From NCBI GenBank assembly GCA_017409825.1, contig JAFQRZ010000012.1, forward strand, positions 1 to 64,000: a stretch of 64,000 nt of DNA. Direction: 5' to 3'. The position numbers and the translations under genes were made by a program. The stretch comes from Agathobacter sp. GTDB taxonomy: Bacteria > Bacillota > Clostridia > Lachnospirales > Lachnospiraceae. A model generated the notes under the pieces. That model searched no databases, was not told the DNA's origin, and saw only the letters and a program-made list of their open reading frames with translations. Positions 8,774 through 17,821 of the stretch are shown piece after piece (the first letter of the stretch is position 1; each line of letters starts with the position of its first letter).

Positions 8774-11700
8774 TTACTTCTTGATAACAGCAAGTGTTAC
8801 CTTTTCACCATTGATATTCCATTCTTTTTCATAGCCAGAAAGAGCTTCTGCTGTGATATCTTCTGCCAATACTTCTGACATAATGTCATTGCCGTATTTT
8901 GCAAAGATGACAGCTACTTTTTCATCCGCTACATAAGAAATACCAATGTGGTCCATAACCTCGAAGCCTGCTTCTTTACGCATTGTCTGAATCTTGCTGA
9001 TTAACTCACGTACAAAACCTTCTTCGATAAGTTCTGGTGTAAGCTGTGTATCAAGTACAACAGTTACGTAGTTGTCGCCTTCTGTAATGAAGCCTTCCAT
9101 CTGTGTCATGGTGATGAGTAAGTCTTCTTCTGTAAGAACTACTTCGTCACTGATGTTGGAAAGAACTAACTGTCCAGATGCCTTGAGCTGTGCCATTGCT
9201 TCATTTCCATTGATTTCAGCCAAAGTGGTCTGAATCTGTTTTAAATACTTGCCGTATTTTGGACCAACGGTACGAAGCTGTGGTTTGAACTGATAATCTG
9301 TATATGCAGATACGTCATCCGTAAATGCTACAGATTTTACATTTAATTCGTCTGCAATGATGTCTACATAGAAGTCATTTAAAACTTCAGGTGCTTTTAC
9401 ATACATCTGACCGATTGGCTGACGGTTCTTGATGTTTGCATTGTTTCTACAAGCACGACCCATTACTACGATTTTGAGTACTTCATCCATGCATTTTTCC
9501 AGTTCTTTATCAATCTGTGCTTCGTTAACTTCTGGGAAGTCACACAAATGAATACTTTCTGGAGCATTTGCATCTACCGAACATACTAAGTTTCTGTAAA
9601 TATCTTCTGTCATGAATGGAATCATTGGAGCGGCTGCTTTTGAAACAGTTACCAATGCTGTATATAATGTCATGTAAGCGTTAATCTTATCCTGTTCCAT
9701 TCCCTTTGCCCAGAAACGTTCACGGGAACGTCTTACATACCAGTTACTCATATCATCTACGAACTCTTCTAATACACGAGCTGCTTCTGGAATACGATAG
9801 TTTCCAAGGTTTTCATCTACTGCTTTTACGCAAGAGTTCAACTTAGAAAGTAACCATTTATCCATTACTGTAAGCTTATCATAATCTAAGCTGTACTTGG
9901 TTGCATCGAAATTATCGATATTTGCGTATAATACAAAGAATGCATAAGTGTTCCAAAGTGTTCCCATGAATTTTCTCTGGCCTTCTGTTACAGCTTTTCC
10001 AGAGAAACGGTTTGGAAGCCATGGTGCGCTATTAGAGTAGAAGTACCAACGGATTGCGTCAGCACCATACTGTTCTAATGCTTCGAATGGGTCTACCGTG
10101 TTACCCTTTGATTTGGACATCTTCTGTCCGTTTTCATCCTGAACGTGACCTAATACGATAACGTTTTCATAAGGTGCTTTGTTGAAAAGAAGGGTAGATT
10201 CTGCCATCAGTGAGTAGAACCAACCACGTGTCTGGTCAACACCTTCTGAGATGAATTTAGCAGGGAACTGCTGGTCAAATAAATCTTTGTTTTCAAATGG
10301 ATAATGATGCTGTGCAAATGGCATAGCTCCTGAGTCGAACCAGCAGTCGATAACTTCTGGTACTCTCTTCATGCAGCCACCACAGTTACATTTGAAGGTA
10401 ACTTCATCAATGTATGGTCTGTGAAGTTCTACGTTTGCATCTTCTGGATTACCAGTACGTTCTGCTAAAGCAGCACGGCTTCCGATAGATTCCTGAGCAC
10501 CACAGTCTTCACATTCCCAAATATTAAGTGGAGTTCCCCAATAACGGTTACGAGAAATGCCCCAGTCCTGGATGTTTTCCAACCAGTTACCGAAACGACC
10601 TTCGCCGATAGACTGTGGAATCCAGTTTACTGTCTTGTTGTTTGCAATAAGGTCATCTTTTACTGCTGTCATCTTGATGAACCAAGATTCACGAGCATAG
10701 TAAATAAGTGGAGTATCACATCTCCAGCAATGTGGATATTCATGCTCAAATTTAGGAGCATCGAATAACTGTCCTCTTGCATCTAAATCTTTTAATACTT
10801 CTGGGTCAGCTTTTTTACAGAATAATCCAGCGAATGGAGTTTCTGCAGTAAGTTCACCCTTTTCGTTTACGAACTGTACAAATGGAAGGTCGTAATTACG
10901 TCCTACGTTCGCATCGTCTTCACCAAATGCTGGTGCAATGTGTACGATACCTGTACCATCTGACATCGTTACATAGCTATCGCAAGTAACGAAAAATGCT
11001 TTCTTGTGCTGTTTGTCAGCAACTGCTTTTGCACATTCGAATAATGGTTCGTATTCTTTGTGTTCTAATTCACTACCCTTGTAGCTTTCTAATACTTCAT
11101 ACGCCTTTTCGCCTTCTTCTTTTGCAATTCCACCGAGAACTTTGTCAAGAAGTGCTTCTGCCATGTAGTATGTGTAACCGTCAGCAGCCTTAACCTTGCA
11201 GTAAGTATCTTCTGGGTTTACACAAAGTGCTACGTTAGAAGGAAGTGTCCAAGGTGTTGTAGTCCATGCAAGGAAGTATGCATCTTCGCCTGTTACCTTG
11301 AAACGAACTACTGCGGAACGTTCTTTTACAGTCTTGTAGCCCTGTGCTACTTCCTGTGAAGAAAGTGGTGTTCCACAACGTGGGCAGTAAGGTACGATTT
11401 TGAAACCTTTGTACAATAATTTCTTATTCCAGATTTCATTGAGCGCCCACCATTCAGATTCGATGAAATTATCATCATAGGTTACATAAGGATCGTCCAT
11501 ATCTACCCAGAATCCTACTGTGTTTGAAAAATCTTCCCACATGCCTTTGTATTTCCAAACAGATTCTTTACATTTACCGATGAATGGTTCCATACCGTAT
11601 TCTTCAATCTGTTCTTTTCCGTTAAGGCCAAGAAGTTTTTCAACTTCCAATTCTACTGGAAGACCATGGGTGTCCCAACCAGCTTTACGAGGTACGTATT

Positions 11701-11929
11701 TGCCCTTCATTGTCTGGTATCTTGGAATCATATCCTTGATAACACGTGTTAAAACGTGACCAATATGTGGTTTTCCGTTTGCAGTTGGAGGTCCATCATA
11801 AAATGTGTAGGTTTCTCCTTCTTTTCTGCTGTCCATGGATTTTTTGAAAATGTCGTTTTCGCGCCAGAAGCTTTCTATCTGCTTTTCTCTGTCCACGAAG
11901 TTCATGTTTGTATCAACTTTGTTGTACAT
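8774..11929 (-). CDS. ileS: isoleucyl-tRNA synthetase
   Basis: Class I aminoacyl-tRNA synthetase of 1051 aa charging tRNA-Ile. HIGH is at 55-58 and KMSKS near 602. The editing (CP1) insert lies between them, and a CPRCG zinc-type motif is near 182. The length and the inserted CxxC pairs match the longer type-2-like IleRS common in Clostridia. GAGGAGG precedes the ATG at 11929. Expression is controlled by a T-box leader (11957-12250) read from a consensus promoter. glgP follows 51 nt downstream. Confidence 0.97.
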   Translation of the reverse strand: MYNKVDTNMNFVDREKQIESFWRENDIFKKSMDSRKEGETYTFYDGPPTANGKPHIGHVLTRVIKDMIPRYQTMKGKYVPRKAGWDTHGLPVELEVEKLLGLNGKEQIEEYGMEPFIGKCKESVWKYKGMWEDFSNTVGFWVDMDDPYVTYDDNFIESEWWALNEIWNKKLLYKGFKIVPYCPRCGTPLSSQEVAQGYKTVKERSAVVRFKVTGEDAYFLAWTTTPWTLPSNVALCVNPEDTYCKVKAADGYTYYMAEALLDKVLGGIAKEEGEKAYEVLESYKGSELEHKEYEPLFECAKAVADKQHKKAFFVTCDSYVTMSDGTGIVHIAPAFGEDDANVGRNYDLPFVQFVNEKGELTAETPFAGLFCKKADPEVLKDLDARGQLFDAPKFEHEYPHCWRCDTPLIYYARESWFIKMTAVKDDLIANNKTVNWIPQSIGEGRFGNWLENIQDWGISRNRYWGTPLNIWECEDCGAQESIGSRAALAERTGNPEDANVELHRPYIDEVTFKCNCGGCMKRVPEVIDCWFDSGAMPFAQHHYPFENKDLFDQQFPAKFISEGVDQTRGWFYSLMAESTLLFNKAPYENVIVLGHVQDENGQKMSKSKGNTVDPFEALEQYGADAIRWYFYSNSAPWLPNRFSGKAVTEGQRKFMGTLWNTYAFFVLYANIDNFDATKYSLDYDKLTVMDKWLLSKLNSCVKAVDENLGNYRIPEAARVLEEFVDDMSNWYVRRSRERFWAKGMEQDKINAYMTLYTALVTVSKAAAPMIPFMTEDIYRNLVCSVDANAPESIHLCDFPEVNEAQIDKELEKCMDEVLKIVVMGRACRNNANIKNRQPIGQMYVKAPEVLNDFYVDIIADELNVKSVAFTDDVSAYTDYQFKPQLRTVGPKYGKYLKQIQTTLAEINGNEAMAQLKASGQLVLSNISDEVVLTEEDLLITMTQMEGFITEGDNYVTVVLDTQLTPELIEEGFVRELISKIQTMRKEAGFEVMDHIGISYVADEKVAVIFAKYGNDIMSEVLAEDITAEALSGYEKEWNINGEKVTLAVIKK

Positions 11930-11956
11930 ATCATTTTCCTCCTCGATTTATAAAAT

Positions 11957-12250
11957 AAAAAAGCGCCCATGTCCTGCATTAGGACGTGGGCGCACGCTAT
12001 ACCACCTAATTACAATGTACTTAAGGGCCTATTATCCCTTGCATACCCGTTCCCTGTAACGTAGGAAATACGTCAGAGCTTACTGAAATCATCCCCAAAC
12101 TACGCAACCCCTTGCGACGGTTTCAGCCCTGCAACTCGGAAGTGATGTTCGTTTCTACCCTACTCATACCGCCTCCCACCAACGCGGCTCGCTGTGACTT
12201 TACATGTAGAAATTACTGTCTTCGTCAACGTCTTTTCTTATAAATCATAC
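11957..12250 (-). ncRNA. T-box riboswitch of ileS
   Basis: The minus strand carries the T-box bulge region TTAGGTGGTATAGCG (12009-11995), followed by a terminator (stem 11963-11974/11982-11993, then TTTTTTA). Upstream is a Stem I region with a GAACATCAC segment that presents an ATC isoleucine specifier at 12146-12144. Uncharged tRNA-Ile would stabilise the antiterminator and allow readthrough into ileS. T-box core and terminator seen directly; the specifier position is inferred from Stem I layout. Confidence 0.9.
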
Positions 12251-12256
12251 CCAACA

Positions 12257-12285
12257 ATTATATGAAAAATACCACATATTGTCAA
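12257..12285 (-). promoter_or_regulatory. promoter of the ileS T-box transcript
   Basis: Consensus sigma-A promoter: TTGACA (12285-12280), 17-nt spacer, TATAAT (12262-12257). Predicted start is near 12250, at the head of the T-box leader. Confidence 0.8.
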
Positions 12286-12330
12286 GATTTTGTTGTATGT
12301 ATTTTTTATACAATTTATAAGTGATACTAC

Positions 12331-13095
12331 TTATTGCTGTGGTGCAGCTGTAGTATTCTTATCAATGTAATCCATAAGCTCTCTTAAAGTGAAATCTTCC
12401 CCAAGCTTTTCTTCTAACTTATCGTATGTTACTTCGCCACCAAATTCCTGAATCAGATTCTGGATAGAAGCCTCATCCATAGTAGAAACCTTGTTTACAA
12501 AATTCGTAATTTCTTCTTCTTTTACATCACCTACGAAGTTTACTACACGTTCAACCGAAACCTCGCCACCAACGAATTCTTCAATTGTATTCAAATCCAT
12601 CATATTGCCAGTTGCTTCGACTACCATCTGATTTACAGTTTCTCTACCATCGATTTCTTCGCCCATAAGAGCTCCCACATCTTCCATAATGGTATACACA
12701 TCTGTTTTCACAAAGTACATATATGCACTTACCCAGATTGTGGTACTAATAGCAAGTGAAATCACAGTCAATACGATACCTGCAATCGCTTTTCCTTTTG
12801 GTTTGATATCTGCTTTCTTTGCAAGATAAACGATACCAAAAATAAGGGAAAGAAGACCAAATACATAGTTCACAAGGAACAAGGTTGTAATAAAAGCAAA
12901 AATACCAAATACCAGACATGCGGTTGCGAAACCTTTTTTCGCCTTCTTTGGTTCCTGCGGAGCTGCCTGCTCATATACAGGAGCTTCACCTGATGGAGCC
13001 TCGTACACCGGTGCTTCATATACTGGCTGTTCTTCAACTACCTCTTCCGCCACTTCTTCTGTCGTTACATCATCATAAACTTTTTCTTCACTCAT
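12331..13095 (-). CDS. DUF4190-like membrane protein with acidic tails
   Basis: Protein of 254 aa, function unknown. Residues 1-55 are rich in Glu, Pro and Val with YEAP repeats. Two hydrophobic segments follow (about 60-92 and 100-130), with the AIAGIVLTVISLAIS pattern of DUF4190 domains. The C-terminal half is acidic, has repeated helical segments (VGG/VNFVG/FVNK) and probably faces outside or folds separately. The ATG at 13095 was chosen over a TTG two codons upstream because AGGAG lies 8 nt before it. It is single and divergent from pncB. No mechanism is claimed. Confidence 0.7.
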   Translation of the reverse strand: MSEEKVYDDVTTEEVAEEVVEEQPVYEAPVYEAPSGEAPVYEQAAPQEPKKAKKGFATACLVFGIFAFITTLFLVNYVFGLLSLIFGIVYLAKKADIKPKGKAIAGIVLTVISLAISTTIWVSAYMYFVKTDVYTIMEDVGALMGEEIDGRETVNQMVVEATGNMMDLNTIEEFVGGEVSVERVVNFVGDVKEEEITNFVNKVSTMDEASIQNLIQEFGGEVTYDKLEEKLGEDFTLRELMDYIDKNTTAAPQQ

Positions 13096-13196
13096 AATCA
13101 ATCTCCTCTTTCTTTAATTTCCGCATTTATTTGTAATGATTTTACACTTTTTCGGCTTATTTTTCAACGAAATCCTCCGAAATTATGCAAAACTAA

Positions 13197-13224
13197 TTGT
13201 AAAATCGTTCCAAAGTGATAAAAT
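13197..13224 (+). promoter_or_regulatory. promoter of pncB
   Basis: TTGTAA (13197-13202), 16-nt spacer, TAAAAT (13219-13224), about 30 nt upstream of the ribosome site AAGGAAGGGG. Confidence 0.55.
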
Positions 13225-13260
13225 AGGGATATCTATATTGTACTAAGGAAGGGGTATATT

Positions 13261-14706
13261 ATGAGTTCTTCAAATCTTACCTTATTAACCGACCTTTACC
13301 AGCTCACAATGATGCAGGGCTATTTTAAGGCCAACAACAAAAATGTAGCCGTTTTCGATGCATTTTATCGCAAAAATCCTTGCGATGGTGGTTATGCTAT
13401 CTTTGCTGGATTACAGCAGGTGATTGAATACATTGAAAATCTGCATTTTGATGAAGATGACATTAACTATTTACGCGGTCTTGGAATCTTTGATGAGGAT
13501 TTCTTAGAATACTTATCTGATTTCCATTTTACCGGTGATATTTACGCATTCCCAGAAGGAACTGTTATGTTCCCAAGAGAACCAATGATTAAGGTTATCG
13601 CACCTATCATGGAAGCACAGCTTATCGAAACCGCGATTTTGAATATTGTAAATCACCAGAGTTTGATTGCAACCAAGGCAGCACGTGTCTGCTATGCAGC
13701 TCAGGGTGACGGTGTTATGGAATTTGGACTTCGTCGTGCTCAGGGACCAGACGCAGGTTTATACGGTGCTAGAGCCGCTATGATTGGCGGATGCAAAGGA
13801 ACTTCTAACGTTCTCGCTGGCGAAATGTTCGATGTCCCAGTTCTTGGCACACATGCTCATAGCTGGATTATGAGTTTTCCAGATGAATACACTGCTTTCA
13901 AAACGTATGCAGAGCTTTATCCAAATGCCTGCACACTTTTGGTAGATACATACGACACCTTACGTTCTGGTGTTCCAAACGCAATTCGCGTATTTAGCGA
14001 ACTCCGCGACAAGGGCATCCATCCAAAGAGTTATGGTATTCGTATCGACAGCGGTGACTTGGCATATCTTTCCATTGAGGCACGCCGTATGTTAGACGAA
14101 GCAGGTTTTGAGGATGCAGTCATTTCCGCTTCCAACGATTTGGACGAGTACCTCATCGAATCCTTAAAAGCTCAGGGAGCCCAAATCAATGTCTGGGGTG
14201 TAGGTACAAACCTCATCACCTCCAAGGACAACCCATCTTTTGGCGGCGTATACAAATTGGCTGCTATTGCAGATGAAGATGGAAACTTCGTTCCAAAGAT
14301 TAAAAAATCAGAAAACATCGAAAAGGTTACCAACCCTGGTAACAAGAAAGTATATCGTATCTATGACAATGATACTGGCAAGGTAAAAGCAGACCTCATC
14401 TGTCTTGCAGATCAGGTGTATGATGTATCCGAAGAGCTCGTACTCTTTGATCCAAATGCTCCATGGAAGAAAACGACACTTCCTGGCGGCAGCTACACCA
14501 TGCGTTCACTCCATGTACCAGTCATCAAAAATGGGGAAACGGTTTACACTTCCCCATCTGTTATGGAAATCCGCGATTACTGCAACAAAGAAAAGAAAAC
14601 CCTTTGGGATGGCTGCAAGCGTTTCGCATTTGCACAGCTTCCTCGCGTTGACCTTTCTCAGAAACTCTATGACATGAAAGTAGAACTGCTTCACGCAGTA
14701 GAATAA
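13261..14706 (+). CDS. pncB: nicotinate phosphoribosyltransferase
   Basis: Enzyme of NAD salvage, 481 aa, joining nicotinate and PRPP (with ATP) to give nicotinate mononucleotide. The N-terminal LLTDLYQLTMMQGYF, the FGLRRAQGPDAG region near 160, the GTHAHSWIMSF segment near 198 and the IRIDSGDLAYLS segment near 260 are all typical of the family. Length is normal. An AAGGAAGGGG ribosome site precedes ATG. It is monocistronic and convergent with the glycosyltransferase gene; two large palindromic elements lie in the spacer after it. Confidence 0.96.
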   Translation: MSSSNLTLLTDLYQLTMMQGYFKANNKNVAVFDAFYRKNPCDGGYAIFAGLQQVIEYIENLHFDEDDINYLRGLGIFDEDFLEYLSDFHFTGDIYAFPEGTVMFPREPMIKVIAPIMEAQLIETAILNIVNHQSLIATKAARVCYAAQGDGVMEFGLRRAQGPDAGLYGARAAMIGGCKGTSNVLAGEMFDVPVLGTHAHSWIMSFPDEYTAFKTYAELYPNACTLLVDTYDTLRSGVPNAIRVFSELRDKGIHPKSYGIRIDSGDLAYLSIEARRMLDEAGFEDAVISASNDLDEYLIESLKAQGAQINVWGVGTNLITSKDNPSFGGVYKLAAIADEDGNFVPKIKKSENIEKVTNPGNKKVYRIYDNDTGKVKADLICLADQVYDVSEELVLFDPNAPWKKTTLPGGSYTMRSLHVPVIKNGETVYTSPSVMEIRDYCNKEKKTLWDGCKRFAFAQLPRVDLSQKLYDMKVELLHAVE

Positions 14707-14935
14707 CAGGGGCTATACCAAATTATTTTCTAAATACTATGAAAAGCGGCTTGTATATATTTAAAGTTTGGACACGCTTTCGCTCTTAGCGGTGACGTCG
14801 CGTTACTAAATTCGTATCAAGTTAACACTTGCTACTTATTAAGTAACGACTACCGCTAAAGGTCCAATTTTAAATATATACAAGCCGCTTTTCTTACTTT
14901 TCTGAATAATACTAATTCCATTCTCCCCTGTTTTT
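14707..14935 (+). terminator. outer arms of pncB terminator around an element
   Basis: CAGGGG directly after the pncB stop (14707-14712) pairs with CCCCTG at 14925-14930, which is followed by TTTTT. The 151-bp element at 14742-14892 is nested between the two arms. The element may have split an older terminator, or the whole may act as one. Confidence 0.4.
14742..14892 (-). repeat. family-1 structured palindromic element, copy A
   Basis: A 151-bp element. The outer arms 14742-14765 and 14869-14892 are perfectly complementary over 24 nt. Read on the minus strand, the interior contains the shared core: ACCTTTAGCGG, then GTTACTTAATAAG, a small apical hairpin with CAAG/CTTG, CGAATTTAGTAACG, and CCGCTAAGAGCGAAAGCGTGT split over the 3' side. 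The core is nearly identical to copy F in the opposite orientation and clearly related to copies B and G. No protein is encoded. Confidence 0.85.
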
Positions 14936-15002
14936 GTAAGTAAAAAAATCTTTCATTCATAACTACCATTTAAATAAAAATTGAGGTAGTACAATAAAGT
15001 AA

Positions 15003-15156
15003 GAAATCAGCCATGTATTATATGTAAATGAGCACCATTAGGCGTCGCCGGCACTTAGCAAGCGACACCCTCACGGGTGTTGCGAGCTTAGTACCGCTGC
15101 GTAACGCCTATGAGTGAAAACGTGTGCAAATTTATATATAATACATGGCTGATTTC
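15003..15156 (+). repeat. family-1 structured palindromic element, copy B
   Basis: A 154-bp element with 27-nt outer arms (15003-15029, 15130-15156) carrying one G-U type mismatch. The core keeps the CACCATTAGGCG start, ACTTAGCAAG, CGAGCTTAGTACCG and GAGTGAAAACGTGTG landmarks. The apical stem here is CGACACCC/GGGTGTTG, with no sequence similarity to the apical stems of the other copies. A further inverted pair (14976-14990 and 15168-15182) encloses the element and ends at the stop codon of the minus-strand glycosyltransferase gene. Confidence 0.8.
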
Positions 15157-15180
15157 GTATATTATAGACTACCTCAATTT

Positions 15181-16194
15181 TTAGTTAAAGCCGATTACTT
15201 TCTGTCCGATATGATACAATCCAACCGCAAACTTACGTCCTGCTTCGCCAGGAAGATTGAATGCGAGTCCGAAAACCCCATGTCTTAACTTCTTGTAAAG
15301 CTGCTCGTCAGTTTCTTTTATGTATGCCCAAAGGTCAGCCTTCTTCTGAAGAAGTTCATCTGAGCCATCAATTAAACACATGATTGTAGAAACTGCTGTA
15401 ATAATTTCTACGTAATTGTACAAATATTTGTAAAGCTGTTTGTTTTCAATCGTCCAGGAAGAAAACTTGTCAATCATCAGCTTATTTACCTTCATCTGCT
15501 GGTCAATACGACGAATCATAACCGTTTCATTAACAGACTGGTCATCACGTCCGATGAAGTATCTGTAGAAATCTACATCCATGTAATACATTTTCTTCAC
15601 ACTTGGAAGTGGATTGAATACGTAAATATTATCTACATAGAAGGTGTGTTTTGGAAGTTCTAATCCACATTCGCGAATCATTGCTGTTCTGTAAATTACA
15701 GAATGCATTAAGATATACTGTCCTTTAAAGAAACGCAGCTTATCATTCCATGAAAATTCCACGTCCTTTGGCACGCCACTCTGACGCATTACCTGTTTGT
15801 GCTTTGCACCTTCTTTTTCATATACATAGTTCGCAAGGAGCATATCCAAATAATTTTCATCGCTATCATATTCACGAAGTTTATTTAAAATTGCTTTATA
15901 CGCATCTGGATCTATCCAGTCATCACTATCTACAACTTTGAAATAACGTCCTGTTGCATTACGGATGCCCGCATTTACCGCTTCTCCATGACCACCATTT
16001 TCCTGGTGAATCGCACGACAAATCGTTGGATATTTCGCAGCATACGCATCTGCGATTTCTGCTGTACGATCCTTAGAACCATCATTTACAATAAGAATTT
16101 CTACATCTTCACCACCTACTAAGATGGATTCGATACATTTTTCCATATAAGCTTCTGAGTTATAACAAGGAATTGCAAAACTTAATAATTTCAT
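15181..16194 (-). CDS. family 2 glycosyltransferase
   Basis: GT-A fold glycosyltransferase of 337 aa that probably transfers a sugar from a nucleotide-sugar donor to a cell-surface glycan. The N-terminal FAIPCYNSEAYMEKC, the IVNDGSKDRT nucleotide-binding segment and the DSDDW metal-binding motif (89-93) are clear. The C-terminal 130 aa hold mixed hydrophobic segments but no clear membrane anchor. The ATG at 16194 has GAGAGG upstream; a longer frame lacks one. It is a single gene between pncB and mutY, so context gives no acceptor. Confidence 0.88.
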   Translation of the reverse strand: MKLLSFAIPCYNSEAYMEKCIESILVGGEDVEILIVNDGSKDRTAEIADAYAAKYPTICRAIHQENGGHGEAVNAGIRNATGRYFKVVDSDDWIDPDAYKAILNKLREYDSDENYLDMLLANYVYEKEGAKHKQVMRQSGVPKDVEFSWNDKLRFFKGQYILMHSVIYRTAMIRECGLELPKHTFYVDNIYVFNPLPSVKKMYYMDVDFYRYFIGRDDQSVNETVMIRRIDQQMKVNKLMIDKFSSWTIENKQLYKYLYNYVEIITAVSTIMCLIDGSDELLQKKADLWAYIKETDEQLYKKLRHGVFGLAFNLPGEAGRKFAVGLYHIGQKVIGFN

Positions 16195-16445
16195 AAATTT
16201 CCTCTCTTCTATAAAATAATTATCATTTGTCCCCTCATTTTTACACCATTTTCCATTATACACAATTTGTTCAATTAGTCGATTTAAAAATATTTAATTT
16301 TTTATGAAGTTTTCCTTGATGTTCATAATTTGTTCACAAAATAATCACAAAAGAAACATATCGATTTCACATTTACCTCCTATACTAACATTATAGAACA
16401 CAAGAGATAAATTTTTCCTTCTCATAATAAATCTTTTTCATAACA

Positions 16446-16474
16446 AAACCGGTGCACGCCACATGCACCGGTTT
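16446..16474 (-). terminator. terminator of mutY
   Basis: Perfect 11-bp stem (16446-16456/16464-16474) with a 7-nt loop, followed on the minus strand by TTTTGTT, just after the mutY stop at 16490. Confidence 0.75.
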
Positions 16475-16489
16475 CCTCTTTTTCTATGT

Positions 16490-17698
16490 CTATTCTGTTT
16501 TATCCTCCGCCTTCGCGATTGCTTCCTTCCCAATTACCATATTCAGATACTCTGCATATTTCACAAACGCACTTGGAATCGCGTAATTCGCCTTGGTTTC
16601 TTCGACATCCACAAACACCCAGTTCTGAGGCTCTTGCGGCATTTGCAATATGTGCAATTCGTTTTCGCTAAGCGGTTCTGCTCCTGTAAATTCCTTTGCC
16701 TGCAAAAATACCACATATCCCTTCATGTGCCATTCCACATGAGAAAAAATATGCTTTGCTTCACAGGCTGGCTGGATACGAACCGGTGTATAACCTTGTA
16801 TCTGAATATATGTGACTGCTTCCTGCTCGCTTAAATGTCCTTCTACATTTGGAAGCTCATATAACCCCGCCAAAAGGCCTTTGTCTGGTCTTTTATGCAA
16901 TGCTAGCTGTTCCCCGTCTTTTATAATAAAAACTGTCTTTTTCTCAATCCTTCTTGCTTTCGCTTTTGTCTTGACTGGAATCTCAGCAATTCTATCCTGT
17001 TTTCTCGCTTCACACAAATCTTGCCATGGACACACCTCACAGCGAGGGGCTCCATTTGGAAGGCAGACCATAGCTCCAAGTTCCATGAGAGCCTGGTTAA
17101 AGATGGACGGAATCACCCTATCTGCAACTTCTCCTGTCGTCTTGGAAGTTTCTTCCTGACCCATATCGGAGTTCATAAGCTCTAGAAGTTTCTCTTCCAT
17201 GTGCGTCCGCACGCTCTGTTTCATGATATCGCTATCATCCGCAGTCACACGCGAAATCACGCGAAGCACGTTACCATCTACCGCTGGAACCGCCTTGCCA
17301 TAGGCAATCGAAGCAATGGCACCTGCGGTATAGTGTCCGATACCTTTTAGCTTCAACAGTTTCGCATACTCCTCTGGAATAACACCATCATATTCCTCTA
17401 AAATCTGATTTGCGGCAATTTTTAAATTTCTAGCTCTGTTATAATACCCCAGCCCTTCCCATAGTTTGAGAAGCTTATCCTCTGGACACTCCGCCAATGC
17501 CTTTACATCCGGAAGCTCCCGAATAAATCGGTCAAAATATGGCTTCACTGCCTCTACTCTGGTCTGCTGCAGCATAATCTCAGAAATCCATACATAGTAG
17601 GCAATTGGATTTTCGCGCCAAGGCAACACACGCGCATTTCCTCGGAACCAGGTTTGGAGTGGTTTAACTAATTGTTTTAAATCATAATTATTCATCAT
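16490..17698 (-). CDS. mutY: A/G-specific adenine DNA glycosylase
   Basis: Base-excision repair enzyme, 402 aa, removing adenine mispaired with 8-oxoguanine. The catalytic glutamate is near 40 (SEIMLQQTR), the helix-hairpin-helix with LKGIGHYTAGA is near 117-127, and the catalytic aspartate is near 141 (VPAVDGN). A [4Fe-4S] cluster is supplied by C212, C220, C223 and C229; the first spacing is seven residues rather than the usual six. A C-terminal NUDIX-like domain follows. No ribosome site precedes the start: a -10 TATAAT ends 7 nt before the ATG at 17698, so the mRNA appears leaderless. A TTG six codons upstream lies inside that -10 region and is unlikely. Confidence 0.93.
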   Translation of the reverse strand: MMNNYDLKQLVKPLQTWFRGNARVLPWRENPIAYYVWISEIMLQQTRVEAVKPYFDRFIRELPDVKALAECPEDKLLKLWEGLGYYNRARNLKIAANQILEEYDGVIPEEYAKLLKLKGIGHYTAGAIASIAYGKAVPAVDGNVLRVISRVTADDSDIMKQSVRTHMEEKLLELMNSDMGQEETSKTTGEVADRVIPSIFNQALMELGAMVCLPNGAPRCEVCPWQDLCEARKQDRIAEIPVKTKAKARRIEKKTVFIIKDGEQLALHKRPDKGLLAGLYELPNVEGHLSEQEAVTYIQIQGYTPVRIQPACEAKHIFSHVEWHMKGYVVFLQAKEFTGAEPLSENELHILQMPQEPQNWVFVDVEETKANYAIPSAFVKYAEYLNMVIGKEAIAKAEDKTE

Positions 17699-17705
17699 GA
17701 GATAT

Positions 17706-17735
17706 ATTATACCCAATCATTATGCTTTTTTTCAA
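17706..17735 (-). promoter_or_regulatory. promoter of mutY giving a leaderless mRNA
   Basis: TTGAAA (17735-17730), 18-nt spacer, TATAAT (17711-17706). Transcription should begin at about 17699, essentially on the first base of the ATG at 17698. Confidence 0.6.
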
Positions 17736-17749
17736 TACATCTTTTCTCA

Positions 17750-17778
17750 TTGAATTTCACACACTTTTGCCATATACT
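17750..17778 (+). promoter_or_regulatory. promoter of the 17822 gene
   Basis: TTGAAT (17750-17755), 17-nt spacer, TATACT (17773-17778), divergent from the mutY promoter. Confidence 0.5.
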
Positions 17779-17821
17779 ATATACATGGTATTTAATAACA
17801 TACAGAATTGGGGGAACACAA

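Noticed and set aside
14742-15156. Hammerhead or HEARO-type known RNA
   Set aside because: The hammerhead core (CTGATGA with GAAA) is absent, and no IsrB-like ORF lies nearby; GAGCGAAAGC alone is not enough.
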